NCBI GenBank assembly: GCA_949286295.1
Contig: CASECK010000065.1
Coordinates: 1-19,306, forward strand
Length of the DNA stretch: 19,306 nt
DNA from: an uncultured bacterium
GTDB lineage: Bacteria > Bacillota > Clostridia > Oscillospirales > Oscillospiraceae
Reading direction: 5' to 3'
Every line of letters begins with the position of its first letter. Position 1 is the first letter of the stretch. Positions 1 to 6,863 of this stretch are shown one piece after another. The notes under the pieces were generated by a model that did no database searches, was not told where the DNA came from, and saw nothing but the letters and a program-made list of their open reading frames with translations. Both the position numbers and the translations under genes were made by a program.

Positions 1-147
1 TGCGGGCTCCCGCTGGTACACCGGTTCCCCCCGCAGGGCCAGCACAGGCAGGAAAAACAGCGCCACCCCCATGGCCAGGGCGGCGGTAATCACCGGCCGG
101 ACCCCCCGGCTCCAGCCGTATTGCCTGTTGTCCTCCCGAACCGCCAT
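1..147 (-). CDS. N-terminal fragment of a membrane-anchored protein, function unknown
   Basis: Read on the minus strand, an ATG at 145-147 opens a frame that runs without a stop through the window edge (49 codons visible). The protein starts with a short polar, basic stretch (MAVREDNRQYGWSRGVRP) followed by about 20 hydrophobic residues (roughly 19-38, ITAALAMGVALFFLPVLAL) and then a polar segment. This is the shape of an uncleaved signal anchor or signal peptide, so the protein is probably exported or membrane bound. A G-rich stretch (AAGGGGGG) lies a suitable distance upstream of the ATG. Too little is visible to assign a family. The other possibility is that the frame is fortuitous in GC-rich DNA, but the positive-inside then hydrophobic pattern argues for a real gene. 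Confidence 0.5.
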   Translation of the reverse strand, partial: MAVREDNRQYGWSRGVRPVITAALAMGVALFFLPVLALRGEPVYQREPA

Positions 148-248
148 GGCCGCCCCCCCCTTGTCCTGCTCCCATCCTATGGCCGGCAGGCGGGAAATAT
201 GCCGGGGCGGGGAAAGCCTGAGAAGCGGCGTGTGGAAGACGAAGCGCC

Positions 249-277
249 TTGCGATTATGCTCAGGGCGTGCTACACT
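249..277 (+). promoter_or_regulatory. Candidate sigma-70 promoter for the cytidine deaminase gene
   Basis: TTGCGA at 249-254 and TACACT at 272-277 are separated by exactly 17 bases. Each hexamer matches 4 of 6 consensus positions. It lies about 50 bases upstream of the deaminase start. The -10 box overlaps the inverted repeat at 271-286. Confidence 0.4.
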
Positions 278-286
278 TTTGTGTAG
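271..286. repeat. Inverted repeat CTACAC-TTTT-GTGTAG at the deaminase promoter
   Basis: A perfect 6-bp inverted repeat with a TTTT centre covers the candidate -10 box and the expected transcription start of the deaminase gene. It could be an operator for an unseen repressor or a small 5' hairpin. It is too short to exclude chance. Confidence 0.4.
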
Positions 287-324
287 AGACCCAACCAAGA
301 GAAAGCGAAAGGAAGGGAAGCGGT

Positions 325-723
325 ATGTGTTCTCTGACCGGGAAGGATTATGCGCTGATAGAGGCCGCGCAGCAGGCGATACGCGCCAATTACGACGAAG
401 AAACCTATTATCACACCGTGGGCGCGGCGGTCCGGTGCAGAAACGGGGCCATCTATACCGGCGTAAACGTGTATTCTCTGCACGGGGCGTGCGCGGAGCA
501 GATTGCGATAGGGGCCGCCATAACGCACGGGGAAAGAGATTTTGAGACCATTGTGGCCGTCCGCGGGAAAAACGGGGAAGAACTCATCCCCCCCTGCGGA
601 AATTGCCGCCAGATATTACACGATTATATGCCCGAATGCGGCGTCATCCTTCCGGTAAACGGAGCGCACAAAAAGGTCAAAGCGGCGGAACTCTTACCGT
701 TTTCCTACACTGTGGAGAGATAG
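325..723 (+). CDS. Cytidine deaminase family protein, blasticidin-S-deaminase-like
   Basis: A 132-residue zinc-dependent deaminase of the cytidine deaminase fold. The zinc and catalytic residues are visible: C56-A-E58 in HGACAEQIAIG and C91-G-N-C94 in PPCGNCRQILHDY. E58 is the expected proton shuttle, and C56, C91 and C94 the zinc ligands. The context TGVNVY (45-50) before the CAE motif and the ending AELLPFSY resemble blasticidin S deaminase more than housekeeping Cdd, which usually has NVENASY...CAER. Family knowledge gives hydrolytic deamination of a cytosine nucleoside or a cytosine-containing antibiotic; the actual substrate is unknown. The frame is open upstream, but ATG 325 is chosen because it follows GGAAGGGAAG and starts at the family's N-terminus. 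The gene stands alone, convergent with darA. Confidence 0.87.
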   Translation: MCSLTGKDYALIEAAQQAIRANYDEETYYHTVGAAVRCRNGAIYTGVNVYSLHGACAEQIAIGAAITHGERDFETIVAVRGKNGEELIPPCGNCRQILHDYMPECGVILPVNGAHKKVKAAELLPFSYTVER

Positions 724-783
724 CAAGCGCCCGCTCCACTCTCCACCGTCTGGGGGCAAAACAGGGCGCGGCCGCCTAACAGC

Positions 784-814
784 CCAAGGCCCCCGGCATA
801 GCCGGGGGCCTTGG
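784..814. terminator. Hairpin between convergent deaminase and darA genes
   Basis: A perfect 14-bp stem (784-797 with 801-814) closes on the loop ATA. It sits 3 bases beyond the darA stop codon and about 60 bases beyond the deaminase stop. The T-tract is weak on both sides, so it may act as a bidirectional but not textbook terminator. Confidence 0.65.
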
Positions 815-817
815 CGT

Positions 818-1153
818 TCAGAGCTTGATAAACTGGTCCATGTCCAGCACAAAGACGGTCGCGCCGCCCACCTCTACCTTGATAGGGGTGTAATTCAGGT
901 TCCAGGTGGCCACCCCGCCGGTGCCGTGGGGCATGACCACCTCGGTCTGGGTGCGCTTGGCGCAGTTCTCCCGGAGGATCTGCATGATCTCCTCCACCTG
1001 GTCGTTCTGGGCCCCGATCATCAGGGTGGTGTTGCCGTCCCGGAGGAAGCCGCCGGTGCTGGCCAGCTTGGTCACGCCGATGTGGGCCTGGGCCAGGGCG
1101 TCTGTGGCCATGTTGGCGTCCTTGTCCCGAATCACCGCGAATATCAGCTTCAT
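818..1153 (-). CDS. darA: Cyclic-di-AMP receptor DarA/PstA (PII-like)
   Basis: A 111-residue PII-like signalling protein. The sequence shows the family's conserved blocks: KLASTGGFLRDGNTT (29-43), TLMIG (43-47), a loop ending MPHGTGG (74-80) and VGGATVFVLDMDQF (95-108). Length and motifs match the DUF970 family, members of which are trimers that bind cyclic-di-AMP between subunits in Firmicutes (YaaQ/DarA/PstA). The protein is cytosolic and has no catalytic role; its downstream partner is not established. The ATG at 1153 follows a strong GAGGAGG site. In Bacillus the gene lies between tmk and holB, but here it is a single gene with its own promoter at 1204-1232 and a hairpin just past the stop. 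Confidence 0.93.
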   Translation of the reverse strand: MKLIFAVIRDKDANMATDALAQAHIGVTKLASTGGFLRDGNTTLMIGAQNDQVEEIMQILRENCAKRTQTEVVMPHGTGGVATWNLNYTPIKVEVGGATVFVLDMDQFIKL

Positions 1154-1203
1154 GAAAATCCCTCCTCGTTGCTTGGAGCGGGGGTTCTCTCCCCTGCCCT
1201 TTT

Positions 1204-1232
1204 ATCATAGCACATTTTCTTCTTCGTGCCCA
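1204..1232 (-). promoter_or_regulatory. Promoter of darA with extended -10 and A-tract UP-like region
   Basis: On the minus strand, TGGGCA (1227-1232) and TATGAT (1204-1209) are 17 bases apart. TGC directly precedes the -10 and makes an extended -10 element. The region just upstream of the -35 (about 1234-1255) is almost pure A/T runs, like an UP element, and stands out against the GC-rich background. It begins just past the stop of trmO. Confidence 0.7.
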
Positions 1233-1249
1233 GAAAAATTTTTTGTTTT

Positions 1250-1930
1250 TTAATTCGCTACTTCGATGACGCTCAGCCGCCCATCGGAGACCCGGAACTT
1301 TACCTCCACCCCGCCGAAGGACATCCCGTAGACCCGCTCCGGGTCGTCCTGATACCGGGGGCGGGGGTCCCGGGCCAGCACGGCCAGCAGCGCGCTCCGC
1401 TTCTCCTCCGGGACCCGCTCCAGCAGCCGGGCCGGGCAGTCCACCTCCACCGTGTCCTCCCCGGGCTGGCCGGCAAAGCCGCCGGCGGCCTCCGGCCGGC
1501 AGTCCGTATAGGGCAGGTAGGGCTTCACGTCATAGATGGGGGTGCCGTCCATCAGGTCGGCCCCGGCCACCACCAGCACCGGCCCCTCGCCGGTTTGCTC
1601 CACCGCCGCCAGGCGCACGCAGGACAGCCCCAGCGGGTTGGGCCGGAAGGGGGAGCGGGTGGCGAATACCCCCAGGCGCCGGTTGCCCCCCAGCCGGGGC
1701 GGCCGCACCGTGGGCGACCAGCCCTTCCGCCGGGCCTGGGAAAAGTCCCAAATCAGCCAGATGTGGGAAAATCCCTCCAGCCCCCGGAAGGCGCTGGGGT
1801 CCCGGTACTCCGGCTCAAAGACGACCCGGGCGGTCAGCTCCTCCACCAGGCCGCTCTGCCGGGGGATGCCGAATTTCCCGGGAAAGTCGCTGTGGATGTG
1901 GGCGATGGGCTTTATGCACAAAGACTCCAT
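1250..1930 (-). CDS. trmO: tRNA (N6-threonylcarbamoyladenosine37-N6)-methyltransferase TrmO
   Basis: A 226-residue member of the TrmO/TsaA (YaeB) family, which methylates N6 of t6A at position 37 of certain threonine tRNAs using S-adenosylmethionine. The diagnostic blocks are LEGFSHIWLIWDF (51-63), GVFATRSPFRPNPLGLS (87-103) and DGTPIYDVKPYLPY (128-141). The C-terminal part (about 170-226), including DPERVYGMSF, is the usual extra domain of this family. The frame is open for 12 codons further upstream, but ATG 1930 is preferred: it follows AGAAGGGGGG, starts the conserved region (ESLCIKPIAHI), and lies downstream of a good promoter. The gene is monocistronic and next to the AT-rich restriction island. 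Plain methyltransferase motifs are not expected because the family uses a beta-barrel fold. Confidence 0.93.
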   Translation of the reverse strand: MESLCIKPIAHIHSDFPGKFGIPRQSGLVEELTARVVFEPEYRDPSAFRGLEGFSHIWLIWDFSQARRKGWSPTVRPPRLGGNRRLGVFATRSPFRPNPLGLSCVRLAAVEQTGEGPVLVVAGADLMDGTPIYDVKPYLPYTDCRPEAAGGFAGQPGEDTVEVDCPARLLERVPEEKRSALLAVLARDPRPRYQDDPERVYGMSFGGVEVKFRVSDGRLSVIEVAN

Positions 1931-1956
1931 CCGGACGCCCCCCTTCTGTTTTCCCC

Positions 1957-1986
1957 AGTATACCACCCCCGCCCGCCGCCGGTCAA
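1957..1986 (-). promoter_or_regulatory. Promoter of trmO
   Basis: On the minus strand, TTGACC (1981-1986) and TATACT (1957-1962) are 18 bases apart, with 5 of 6 matches in each box. The -10 lies about 27 bases upstream of the chosen trmO start, which supports that start over the longer open frame. Confidence 0.72.
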
Positions 1987-2049
1987 GGAAGGGGAACGTC
2001 CTCCGCTGGTAGGGCAGGAAGATTGCAGTCTATCTTTATCATGGACTGT

Positions 2050-2796
2050 TCATTTTTTGAAAACAAATAAATACTCATGCGCGATGAGCAGAAAATTATA
2101 CTTCACGCTATTCGTCTTCCAATACCCCGTCGCTTTGCAATTGTGCTGTTCTTTGATAATCAACTCTTTCAGTTTGAAGCCGGCCTCCTGAAAAATTTCC
2201 ATCACTTCAAACGACATCGGTATCATGCAGCCTTTTTGACGGGTATCTCCCATTAAAATCGCGCAAAACTTGTCCTTTTTCAGCACGCGGTAACTCTCCG
2301 CCGCCACCGCTTTCATTTCCTCTAAAAAATCTTTGACGCTCAAGCGGGATAAATCTTCAGGAATGTCTTCGCTGTATGGAATAATACCGGCGTATGGCGG
2401 GTGGGTGCAAATGAGGTCAATCTTGTTGTCTGGAATAAACTCCAAATGTCTTGCGTCGCCTTTCTGGATATCCACGTTACCGGTTGCCCCATCATGTTCA
2501 AAGTTGGTTTTTTCACGACACCGGTCAAGGGCGGCATCATTGACATCCACTCCAATAATATCACGATTCAAAAGCTTCGCCTCAACAAGAGTCGTGCCAC
2601 CACCCGCAAACTGGTCGAGCACTAAATCTCCCTCTTTGGAATAACGCAGCAGGATATTACGGGGAATATAGGGGGACCAATTTCCGCGCCACTTTGCGTC
2701 ATGTGTGGCCCAATCACCGCGTTTGGGGAAAGACCAATGCGTCGTCATTTCCAGTTCAAACTCTTCCGGTTCCCACGTTACAATCTTTTTTGCCAT
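2050..2796 (-). CDS. Site-specific DNA methyltransferase with THPPY motif
   Basis: A 248-residue S-adenosylmethionine-dependent amino-methyltransferase. The cofactor motif LDQFAGGGTTLVEA (60-73) comes first and the catalytic motif THPPY (131-135, in DLICTHPPYAGII) second. An N-terminal WSFPKRGDWATHDAKWRGNW stretch and SPYIPRNIL precede motif I, as in N4-cytosine/N6-adenine methylases of the COG0863 type. This motif order is the opposite of DpnA, the usual second methylase of DpnII systems, which has DPPY first. The start codon lies inside the end of the upstream 184-residue gene (19-base overlap), so translation is probably coupled. It is the last gene of the restriction-modification operon. 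It may modify the same GATC site, a different site, or protect DNA on behalf of the unknown upstream protein. Target base and sequence cannot be read here. Confidence 0.85.
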   Translation of the reverse strand: MAKKIVTWEPEEFELEMTTHWSFPKRGDWATHDAKWRGNWSPYIPRNILLRYSKEGDLVLDQFAGGGTTLVEAKLLNRDIIGVDVNDAALDRCREKTNFEHDGATGNVDIQKGDARHLEFIPDNKIDLICTHPPYAGIIPYSEDIPEDLSRLSVKDFLEEMKAVAAESYRVLKKDKFCAILMGDTRQKGCMIPMSFEVMEIFQEAGFKLKELIIKEQHNCKATGYWKTNSVKYNFLLIAHEYLFVFKK

Positions 2797-3332
2797 TCTC
2801 CAAAATCCTCTGCGCGAAGTCCAAATCTATCCATAAGGGCGTTCATGGAGAGCCATCTTCCCGCTTTCGTAGGATAGTTGCAATCCTCTTGCCCCCAAAT
2901 CCACTTATATACCTTAAGAATTGCTTCGACCGAGATTCCAACCGTGTCCTTGAGCCGCATCGATCTGAGTACGCAATCGGGTTCTTCTCCGCAACAGACA
3001 CGATATAACGCTTCCACAAGCAACCTGGCATTTTTCTCATCATATTCATACTTTTTTGCAATATCGTCGCTGATCTCACCGTGGCTAATCAGCCATAGGC
3101 TCTCTTTCTCTGGATGATAAAGAAAAACCATAAAGTCATCCCGGGATAATCTTCCGAAATTCCGTTTTCCTCCGGGTTTGTTTATCGCAATTCGTTCCCC
3201 CGTGGCTAACCGCTCCACTTCGTATAAAAGATAGGGAATATGCAGTAAATCGTCTCTGAATGCCTGCCGCTCCTGGTTTTTAATCTCTAACGGGACTAAA
3301 TTGACTTTGTAGTGAAACATCTTATTCGGCAT
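2778..3332 (-). CDS. Hypothetical protein inside the restriction-modification operon
   Basis: I do not recognise this 184-residue protein. It has a clear ribosome site (GAGGAAG) before ATG 3332, starts 12 bases after the endonuclease stop, and overlaps the next methylase by 19 bases, so it belongs to the operon. There are no membrane segments or signal peptide. Visible features are a basic, glycine-rich patch INKPGGKRNFGRLSRDDF (about 49-66), a Cys pair VCCGEE, and a conserved-looking C-terminal block with KVYKWIWGQEDCNYPT followed by GRWLSMNALMDRFGL, which could be helical and DNA-binding. LEIKN near the N-terminus weakly recalls the E-x-K of PD-(D/E)XK nucleases, but no convincing D precedes it. 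It could be a second endonuclease, a specificity or control partner of the THPPY methylase, or an accessory protein. None of these is demonstrated. Confidence 0.75.
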   Translation of the reverse strand: MPNKMFHYKVNLVPLEIKNQERQAFRDDLLHIPYLLYEVERLATGERIAINKPGGKRNFGRLSRDDFMVFLYHPEKESLWLISHGEISDDIAKKYEYDEKNARLLVEALYRVCCGEEPDCVLRSMRLKDTVGISVEAILKVYKWIWGQEDCNYPTKAGRWLSMNALMDRFGLRAEDFGEWQKRL

Positions 3333-3344
3333 ACTGCTTCCTCT

Positions 3345-4226
3345 TTATCTCAAAACTTTTGTGAGGATACCGTCCTCTAAATCTTTGATATTGTAAAGGT
3401 GTTCCATCACATCAAAGGTCTCTTCCAGATTATTCCGGGCGCTTGTCCACCCTTTCCCGTCCGTAAACCATACAAAAGTAAATCCGTCAATGGTATCCGT
3501 CTCAAGGGCAAGGGTCTTATAGCTGCGCGCGGTCTCGTTGAGTTTACTGCCGCCGCTGCCATAAAAATTGGTTTCAATGCCGTAAATCATACCCGGGGTT
3601 TTTATCACAAAATCAAACCGTTTTTCCATCTTGCCCTGATTGGAGATAGCCGAGAGATCAATACCCCAGTTTGCGGTCATCTGATGTATGTACATTTCCT
3701 TGAAGTAGGTTTCGTCTCTTACAAACCCCGCTTTCTTGATAAAGCGTTCCACCAAATCTTCCATCAAATGCCCGCCGCGGTTTTTGCGGCCGTTGGAATC
3801 CAATCCTGTTTCCACCCCGGTAACGTAGTCAACAAGGTTGTTGATAATATGATTTTCCAGCAAGTCAAACAGCCCCGTATGCTCCATAAAATAGCCGTAA
3901 CGCTCATAATCCACAGAACTGTTGGAGCGCTGTTTCCCAAAGTTGAAGCGGTACAGATACCCGCCGTTTTCATCCTGACAATATAGTTCATGCGCTCTGA
4001 CCGCCAAAAGCAGAGGGATACACTTCAAAACTTCAGGATACTTTTTGATTAAAGTCTTAAAATCTTCCTTGATGTTCTTCGCGCCGATAAGCGAATTTAG
4101 AATATTTAACTCAACCTTGATACTGCCGGCGTTGCGGTGAACTTTTTCGAAGTCTATGTAATAACGATAATCGGCTATGCTGTCACGAAACCCTGACAGC
4201 CAAGCGTTAAACTCTCGATTTGGCAT
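3345..4226 (-). CDS. DpnII/MboI-family type II restriction endonuclease
   Basis: A 293-residue protein that closely resembles R.DpnII along its whole length, as judged from recalled family sequence. Shared blocks include SIKVELNILNSLIGAKNI (35-52), NLVDYVTGVETGLDSNGRKN (130-149), KRFDFVIK (202-209), SKLNETARSYK (227-237) and LYNIKDLEDGIL near the end. RFDFVI followed by IETNFY is the likely metal-binding core. Family enzymes cut unmethylated GATC in double-stranded DNA, and methylation by the Dam-type partner protects the host. The gene lies 61 bases downstream of that methylase and has its own AAGGAGA site before ATG 4226. Length is normal and no frameshift is visible, so it is probably active. 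Confidence 0.94.
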   Translation of the reverse strand: MPNREFNAWLSGFRDSIADYRYYIDFEKVHRNAGSIKVELNILNSLIGAKNIKEDFKTLIKKYPEVLKCIPLLLAVRAHELYCQDENGGYLYRFNFGKQRSNSSVDYERYGYFMEHTGLFDLLENHIINNLVDYVTGVETGLDSNGRKNRGGHLMEDLVERFIKKAGFVRDETYFKEMYIHQMTANWGIDLSAISNQGKMEKRFDFVIKTPGMIYGIETNFYGSGGSKLNETARSYKTLALETDTIDGFTFVWFTDGKGWTSARNNLEETFDVMEHLYNIKDLEDGILTKVLR

Positions 4227-4287
4227 ACGAAATCTCCTTAAACTCCATGTTTTTCCAGGATAACTCTATATTTTCTCCTCTTTATTG

Positions 4288-5358
4288 TTAAAAATTTGAT
4301 ATCAGCAATTCCTTGATCTTCCCTCTCGCCTCACTCTTGCAGCTAATCATTCGGTTCGCGTCAACACGCTTGATCCTGTAAGATGCGTAAATATTATCGA
4401 AGAAATCGTCTTCCGCATTGAAATTTTTCGGGTCGGAATTGCTTATCACAATTTTGGCGCCTTTTCCGTGCATATCATCCACAAATTTCGCAAGCTCAAT
4501 CTGCTCTTCATCACGAAACAGAGTTTCTGTATATGCGGTAAAGTGTGCGGTATCTGTTATGGGACGATATGGAGGATCAAAATAAACGAACGTACTGTCA
4601 TCAATAAAAGCAGCCGATTGCCTGTAGTCTCCGCACACAACCGTCACCTTTTGTAGCTTTTCTGACACCGCTCTGAGATTTTCCTCATCGCAAATCAAAG
4701 GATTTTTGTAAGACCCAACCGGTACATTAAACAGCCCCTTTTGATTGACCCGGTATAAGCCGTTAAAACAGGTCTTATTGAGAAAAATCATAATTGCCGC
4801 CTTTTCGAGGTTTACACCCTCGCTCCCGCCGACCTTCAAATCGTTAAACTGTGCGCGCTTTGTCAGATAATATGCCTTGCGATGCTCCGTATCCATCGGG
4901 AGAAACTTATCCTGCATGGCCGCCAGCATAGCAATGATCCCATCTACGCCGTCACGAATCACCCGATAAGTATTCATTAATTCCGCATTGATGTCGCTGA
5001 TATACACTTCTTCCAAGTCGTACTTGCTTAAAATATCAAAAAGCACCGCGCCGCCGCCTACAAACGGCTCCGCATACTTGGTAATCTTTTTATCTCCAAA
5101 GGGATAATACGCTTCAAGTTCAGACAGCAGCTGTCCTTTGCCCCCCGCCCATTTCAAAAAGGGCTTGACTTTTTTGGTGTTGCGCTTTGTATAACGAATG
5201 CTCCTTGCGTCAACCGGTTTTTGGGCGGTAGCCGGAATGATCCACATATTCCCCACCATAGCCGCATTCCGAATTCTTTTCCCGGCGCAAAGGACGGCCA
5301 CTCGCCGTTGGGAAATCCCCCATTTATCGGCTGCTTCTCTTGCAGACATAAATTCCAT
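4288..5358 (-). CDS. HTH-fused Dam/DpnM-type N6-adenine DNA methyltransferase
   Basis: A 356-residue protein with two parts. Residues 1-55 form a small helix-turn-helix domain common in clostridia (SAREAADKWGISQRRVAVLC, then GNMWIIPATAQKPVDAR). Residues from about 64 form a complete D12-class adenine methyltransferase: KPFLKWAGGKGQLL (65-78), FVGGGAVLFD (99-108), DINAELMNTY (122-131), NKTCFNGLYRVNQKGLFNVP (194-213) and the catalytic DPPY (261-264). Dam-class enzymes methylate adenine in GATC, which fits the adjacent DpnII-type endonuclease. It is the first gene of the operon, directly after a good promoter and an AGGAGG site. The HTH is not part of standard DpnM and may let the methylase repress its own promoter and time expression of the nuclease; that role is inference. 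Confidence 0.93.
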   Translation of the reverse strand: MEFMSAREAADKWGISQRRVAVLCAGKRIRNAAMVGNMWIIPATAQKPVDARSIRYTKRNTKKVKPFLKWAGGKGQLLSELEAYYPFGDKKITKYAEPFVGGGAVLFDILSKYDLEEVYISDINAELMNTYRVIRDGVDGIIAMLAAMQDKFLPMDTEHRKAYYLTKRAQFNDLKVGGSEGVNLEKAAIMIFLNKTCFNGLYRVNQKGLFNVPVGSYKNPLICDEENLRAVSEKLQKVTVVCGDYRQSAAFIDDSTFVYFDPPYRPITDTAHFTAYTETLFRDEEQIELAKFVDDMHGKGAKIVISNSDPKNFNAEDDFFDNIYASYRIKRVDANRMISCKSEARGKIKELLISNF

Positions 5359-5384
5359 AGCGCACCTCCTGCTTCCATAACTAT

Positions 5385-5413
5385 ATTTTATTCGAAGCCT
5401 GGAACAATTGCAA
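5385..5413 (-). promoter_or_regulatory. Promoter of the restriction-modification operon
   Basis: On the minus strand, TTGCAA (5408-5413) and TAAAAT (5385-5390) are exactly 17 bases apart. The -10 matches 5 of 6 and the -35 4 of 6. The palindrome ATTGCAAT (5407-5414) covers the -35 and TTCGAA (5391-5396) abuts the -10. Either could be a site for the HTH domain of the first gene. The predicted leader is about 20 bases. Confidence 0.7.
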
Positions 5414-5557
5414 TATCATCCTTGCAGATATGGGATTTCTCAACCGCCGGCAGGACATCAGCCCGGCGCTTATTGCCCTCTCTGTGGGCGGGAACAGACG
5501 GCACCCGTCGAACTTGGAGGCCGCGCCGCCTTATCCGCATCCAGGGAAAGTCCCCCC

Positions 5558-5585
5558 TTGTATTTTTAACAGAACATGGTATCCT
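5558..5585 (+). promoter_or_regulatory. Weak candidate promoter for the ThrE-type exporter
   Basis: TTGTAT (5558-5563) and TATCCT (5580-5585) are separated by 16 bases, with TGG just before the -10 as an extended -10. The expected transcription start is very close to the ribosome site at 5595-5603, so the leader would be unusually short. This is the best candidate seen in the 254-base gap between the two divergent genes. Confidence 0.28.
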
Positions 5586-5612
5586 TGTGTGGAGAAAAGG
5601 AGGGGTGCGCGC

Positions 5613-6860
5613 GTGGACTATGAAGCGGACTATGAAAAGCTGCTCAACCTGAGCGCCGACCTGGGGCGCAGGCTGATGGCCAGCGGGGCGGAGATCTACC
5701 GGGTGGAGGAGTCGGTCCACCGGCTGCTGGCCGCCTATGGGGTGGAACCCCAGGTATTCGCCATCCCCACCTGCCTGATTGTCAGCCTCACCACGCCCCA
5801 GGGGTATCCCCTGACCCGGATGTGCCGCATCCCCGCCCACGGCACGGACATCGAGCTGCTGGAGCGGTGCAATGGCCTGTGCCGCCGCCTGTGCCGGGAA
5901 CCGCTCCCGGTGGACCAAGCCCAGGCGCTGGTGGCCGGGCTGACCGCCGGACTGCCCGCCTACTCCACGCGGGTGCTGGCGCTGGGCTACGGCATCACCG
6001 CCGCCTTCTTCGCCCTGTTTTTCGGGGGCGGCGTGTTCGACTGGCTGGCCGCCGGGCTGTGCGGGCTGGCCGCCGGGCTGTACCAGCTCTATGGGCAGCG
6101 CCTGACCGGCTCCAACATCTTTTTCCGGACGGTCATCTGCTCGCTGCTGGTCTCAGGCGCCGCGGTGCTCACCGTCTGGCTGGGCCTGGGGCGCAACTTG
6201 GAGGCCATCGCCATCGGCACGCTGATGGTGCTGGTGCCCGGCATGGCCCTGACCAACGCCATGCGGGAGATTATGGGCGGGGACCTGCTGTCCGGACTGA
6301 ACCGGACGGCGGAGGTCCTTTTGGTGGCCACCGCCATCGCCCTGGGCACCGCCCTCCCCCTGATGCTGGGCCGGGACCTGCCCAGTCAGGCCCTCGTCCA
6401 GGCCGGCGGCCTGCACCTTCTGCCCTGCCTGTGGGGGATGCTGGCCTGTATCGGCTTTGGCCTGATTTTCAACATCCAGGGGGTGGGAATCCTCATCTGC
6501 GGCTTCGGCGCGGCCCTGGGCTATCTGGTCTACCTGCTGGTACTGCCCCCGCTGGGGGGTGACATCCCCGCCGCCTTTGTGTCCGCCATGTCCATCGGGG
6601 TCTACTCCGAGCTCATGTCCCGGCTGCGCCGCTGTCCGGTCACCCGCTATCTCCAGGTGGCCCTGCTCCCCCTGGTTCCGGGGGCGGGCATCTACCACGC
6701 CATGCAGTACTGCGTGGCGGGGGACACCCAGCTGTTTCTGGCCACCCTGCTGCACACCCTGGGCTTTGCCGCCGCGCTGTCGGTGGGGGCCATGCTGGCC
6801 TCCTCGGTCATCCGGGCAATCTTGCCCCGGTTCCGGCCCGCGGGAGCGCCGTCGAAATAA
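5613..6860 (+). CDS. Threonine/serine exporter family protein (ThrE-like, one-piece)
   Basis: A 415-residue integral membrane protein of the ThrE/YjjP family, whose characterised members export threonine and serine. The soluble N-terminal part shows family marks: LSADLGRRLMASGAEIYRVE (about 12-31) and a PTCLIVSLTT segment. About ten hydrophobic segments follow, from ALGYGITAAFFALFF to the C-terminus, with LVPGMALTNAMREIMGGDLL at the end of the first half and ALLPLVPGAGIYHAMQY in the second. Both halves, which many bacteria encode as two genes (ThrE and ThrE_2/DUF3815), are fused here. The start is GTG 5613: AAAAGGAGG ends 9 bases before it and the family homology begins there, while the open frame further upstream is low-complexity. 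It is a single gene divergent from the restriction operon and convergent with the CoA operon. Confidence 0.9.
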   Translation: MDYEADYEKLLNLSADLGRRLMASGAEIYRVEESVHRLLAAYGVEPQVFAIPTCLIVSLTTPQGYPLTRMCRIPAHGTDIELLERCNGLCRRLCREPLPVDQAQALVAGLTAGLPAYSTRVLALGYGITAAFFALFFGGGVFDWLAAGLCGLAAGLYQLYGQRLTGSNIFFRTVICSLLVSGAAVLTVWLGLGRNLEAIAIGTLMVLVPGMALTNAMREIMGGDLLSGLNRTAEVLLVATAIALGTALPLMLGRDLPSQALVQAGGLHLLPCLWGMLACIGFGLIFNIQGVGILICGFGAALGYLVYLLVLPPLGGDIPAAFVSAMSIGVYSELMSRLRRCPVTRYLQVALLPLVPGAGIYHAMQYCVAGDTQLFLATLLHTLGFAAALSVGAMLASSVIRAILPRFRPAGAPSK

Positions 6861-6863
6861 AGT

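Noticed and set aside
121..324. 68-codon N-terminal extension of the deaminase
   Set aside because: It is low-complexity, would place the start upstream of the likely promoter, and exceeds the family length.
4200..4250. A 13-codon frame (MEFKEISYAKSRV) overlapping the endonuclease start
   Set aside because: It is too short, and its start lies beside the endonuclease ribosome site; chance is the simpler explanation.
2010..5440. Possible target-site duplication flanking the restriction island (ATTGCA words near 2023 and 5407)
   Set aside because: Only six bases match clearly, the flanks do not align further, and no integrase or terminal inverted repeats are present.
5430..5612. 61-codon N-terminal extension of the ThrE-like protein
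   Set aside because: It has no family resemblance and is Pro/Arg-rich. A GGAGG site and GTG at 5613 fit the family's N-terminus better.
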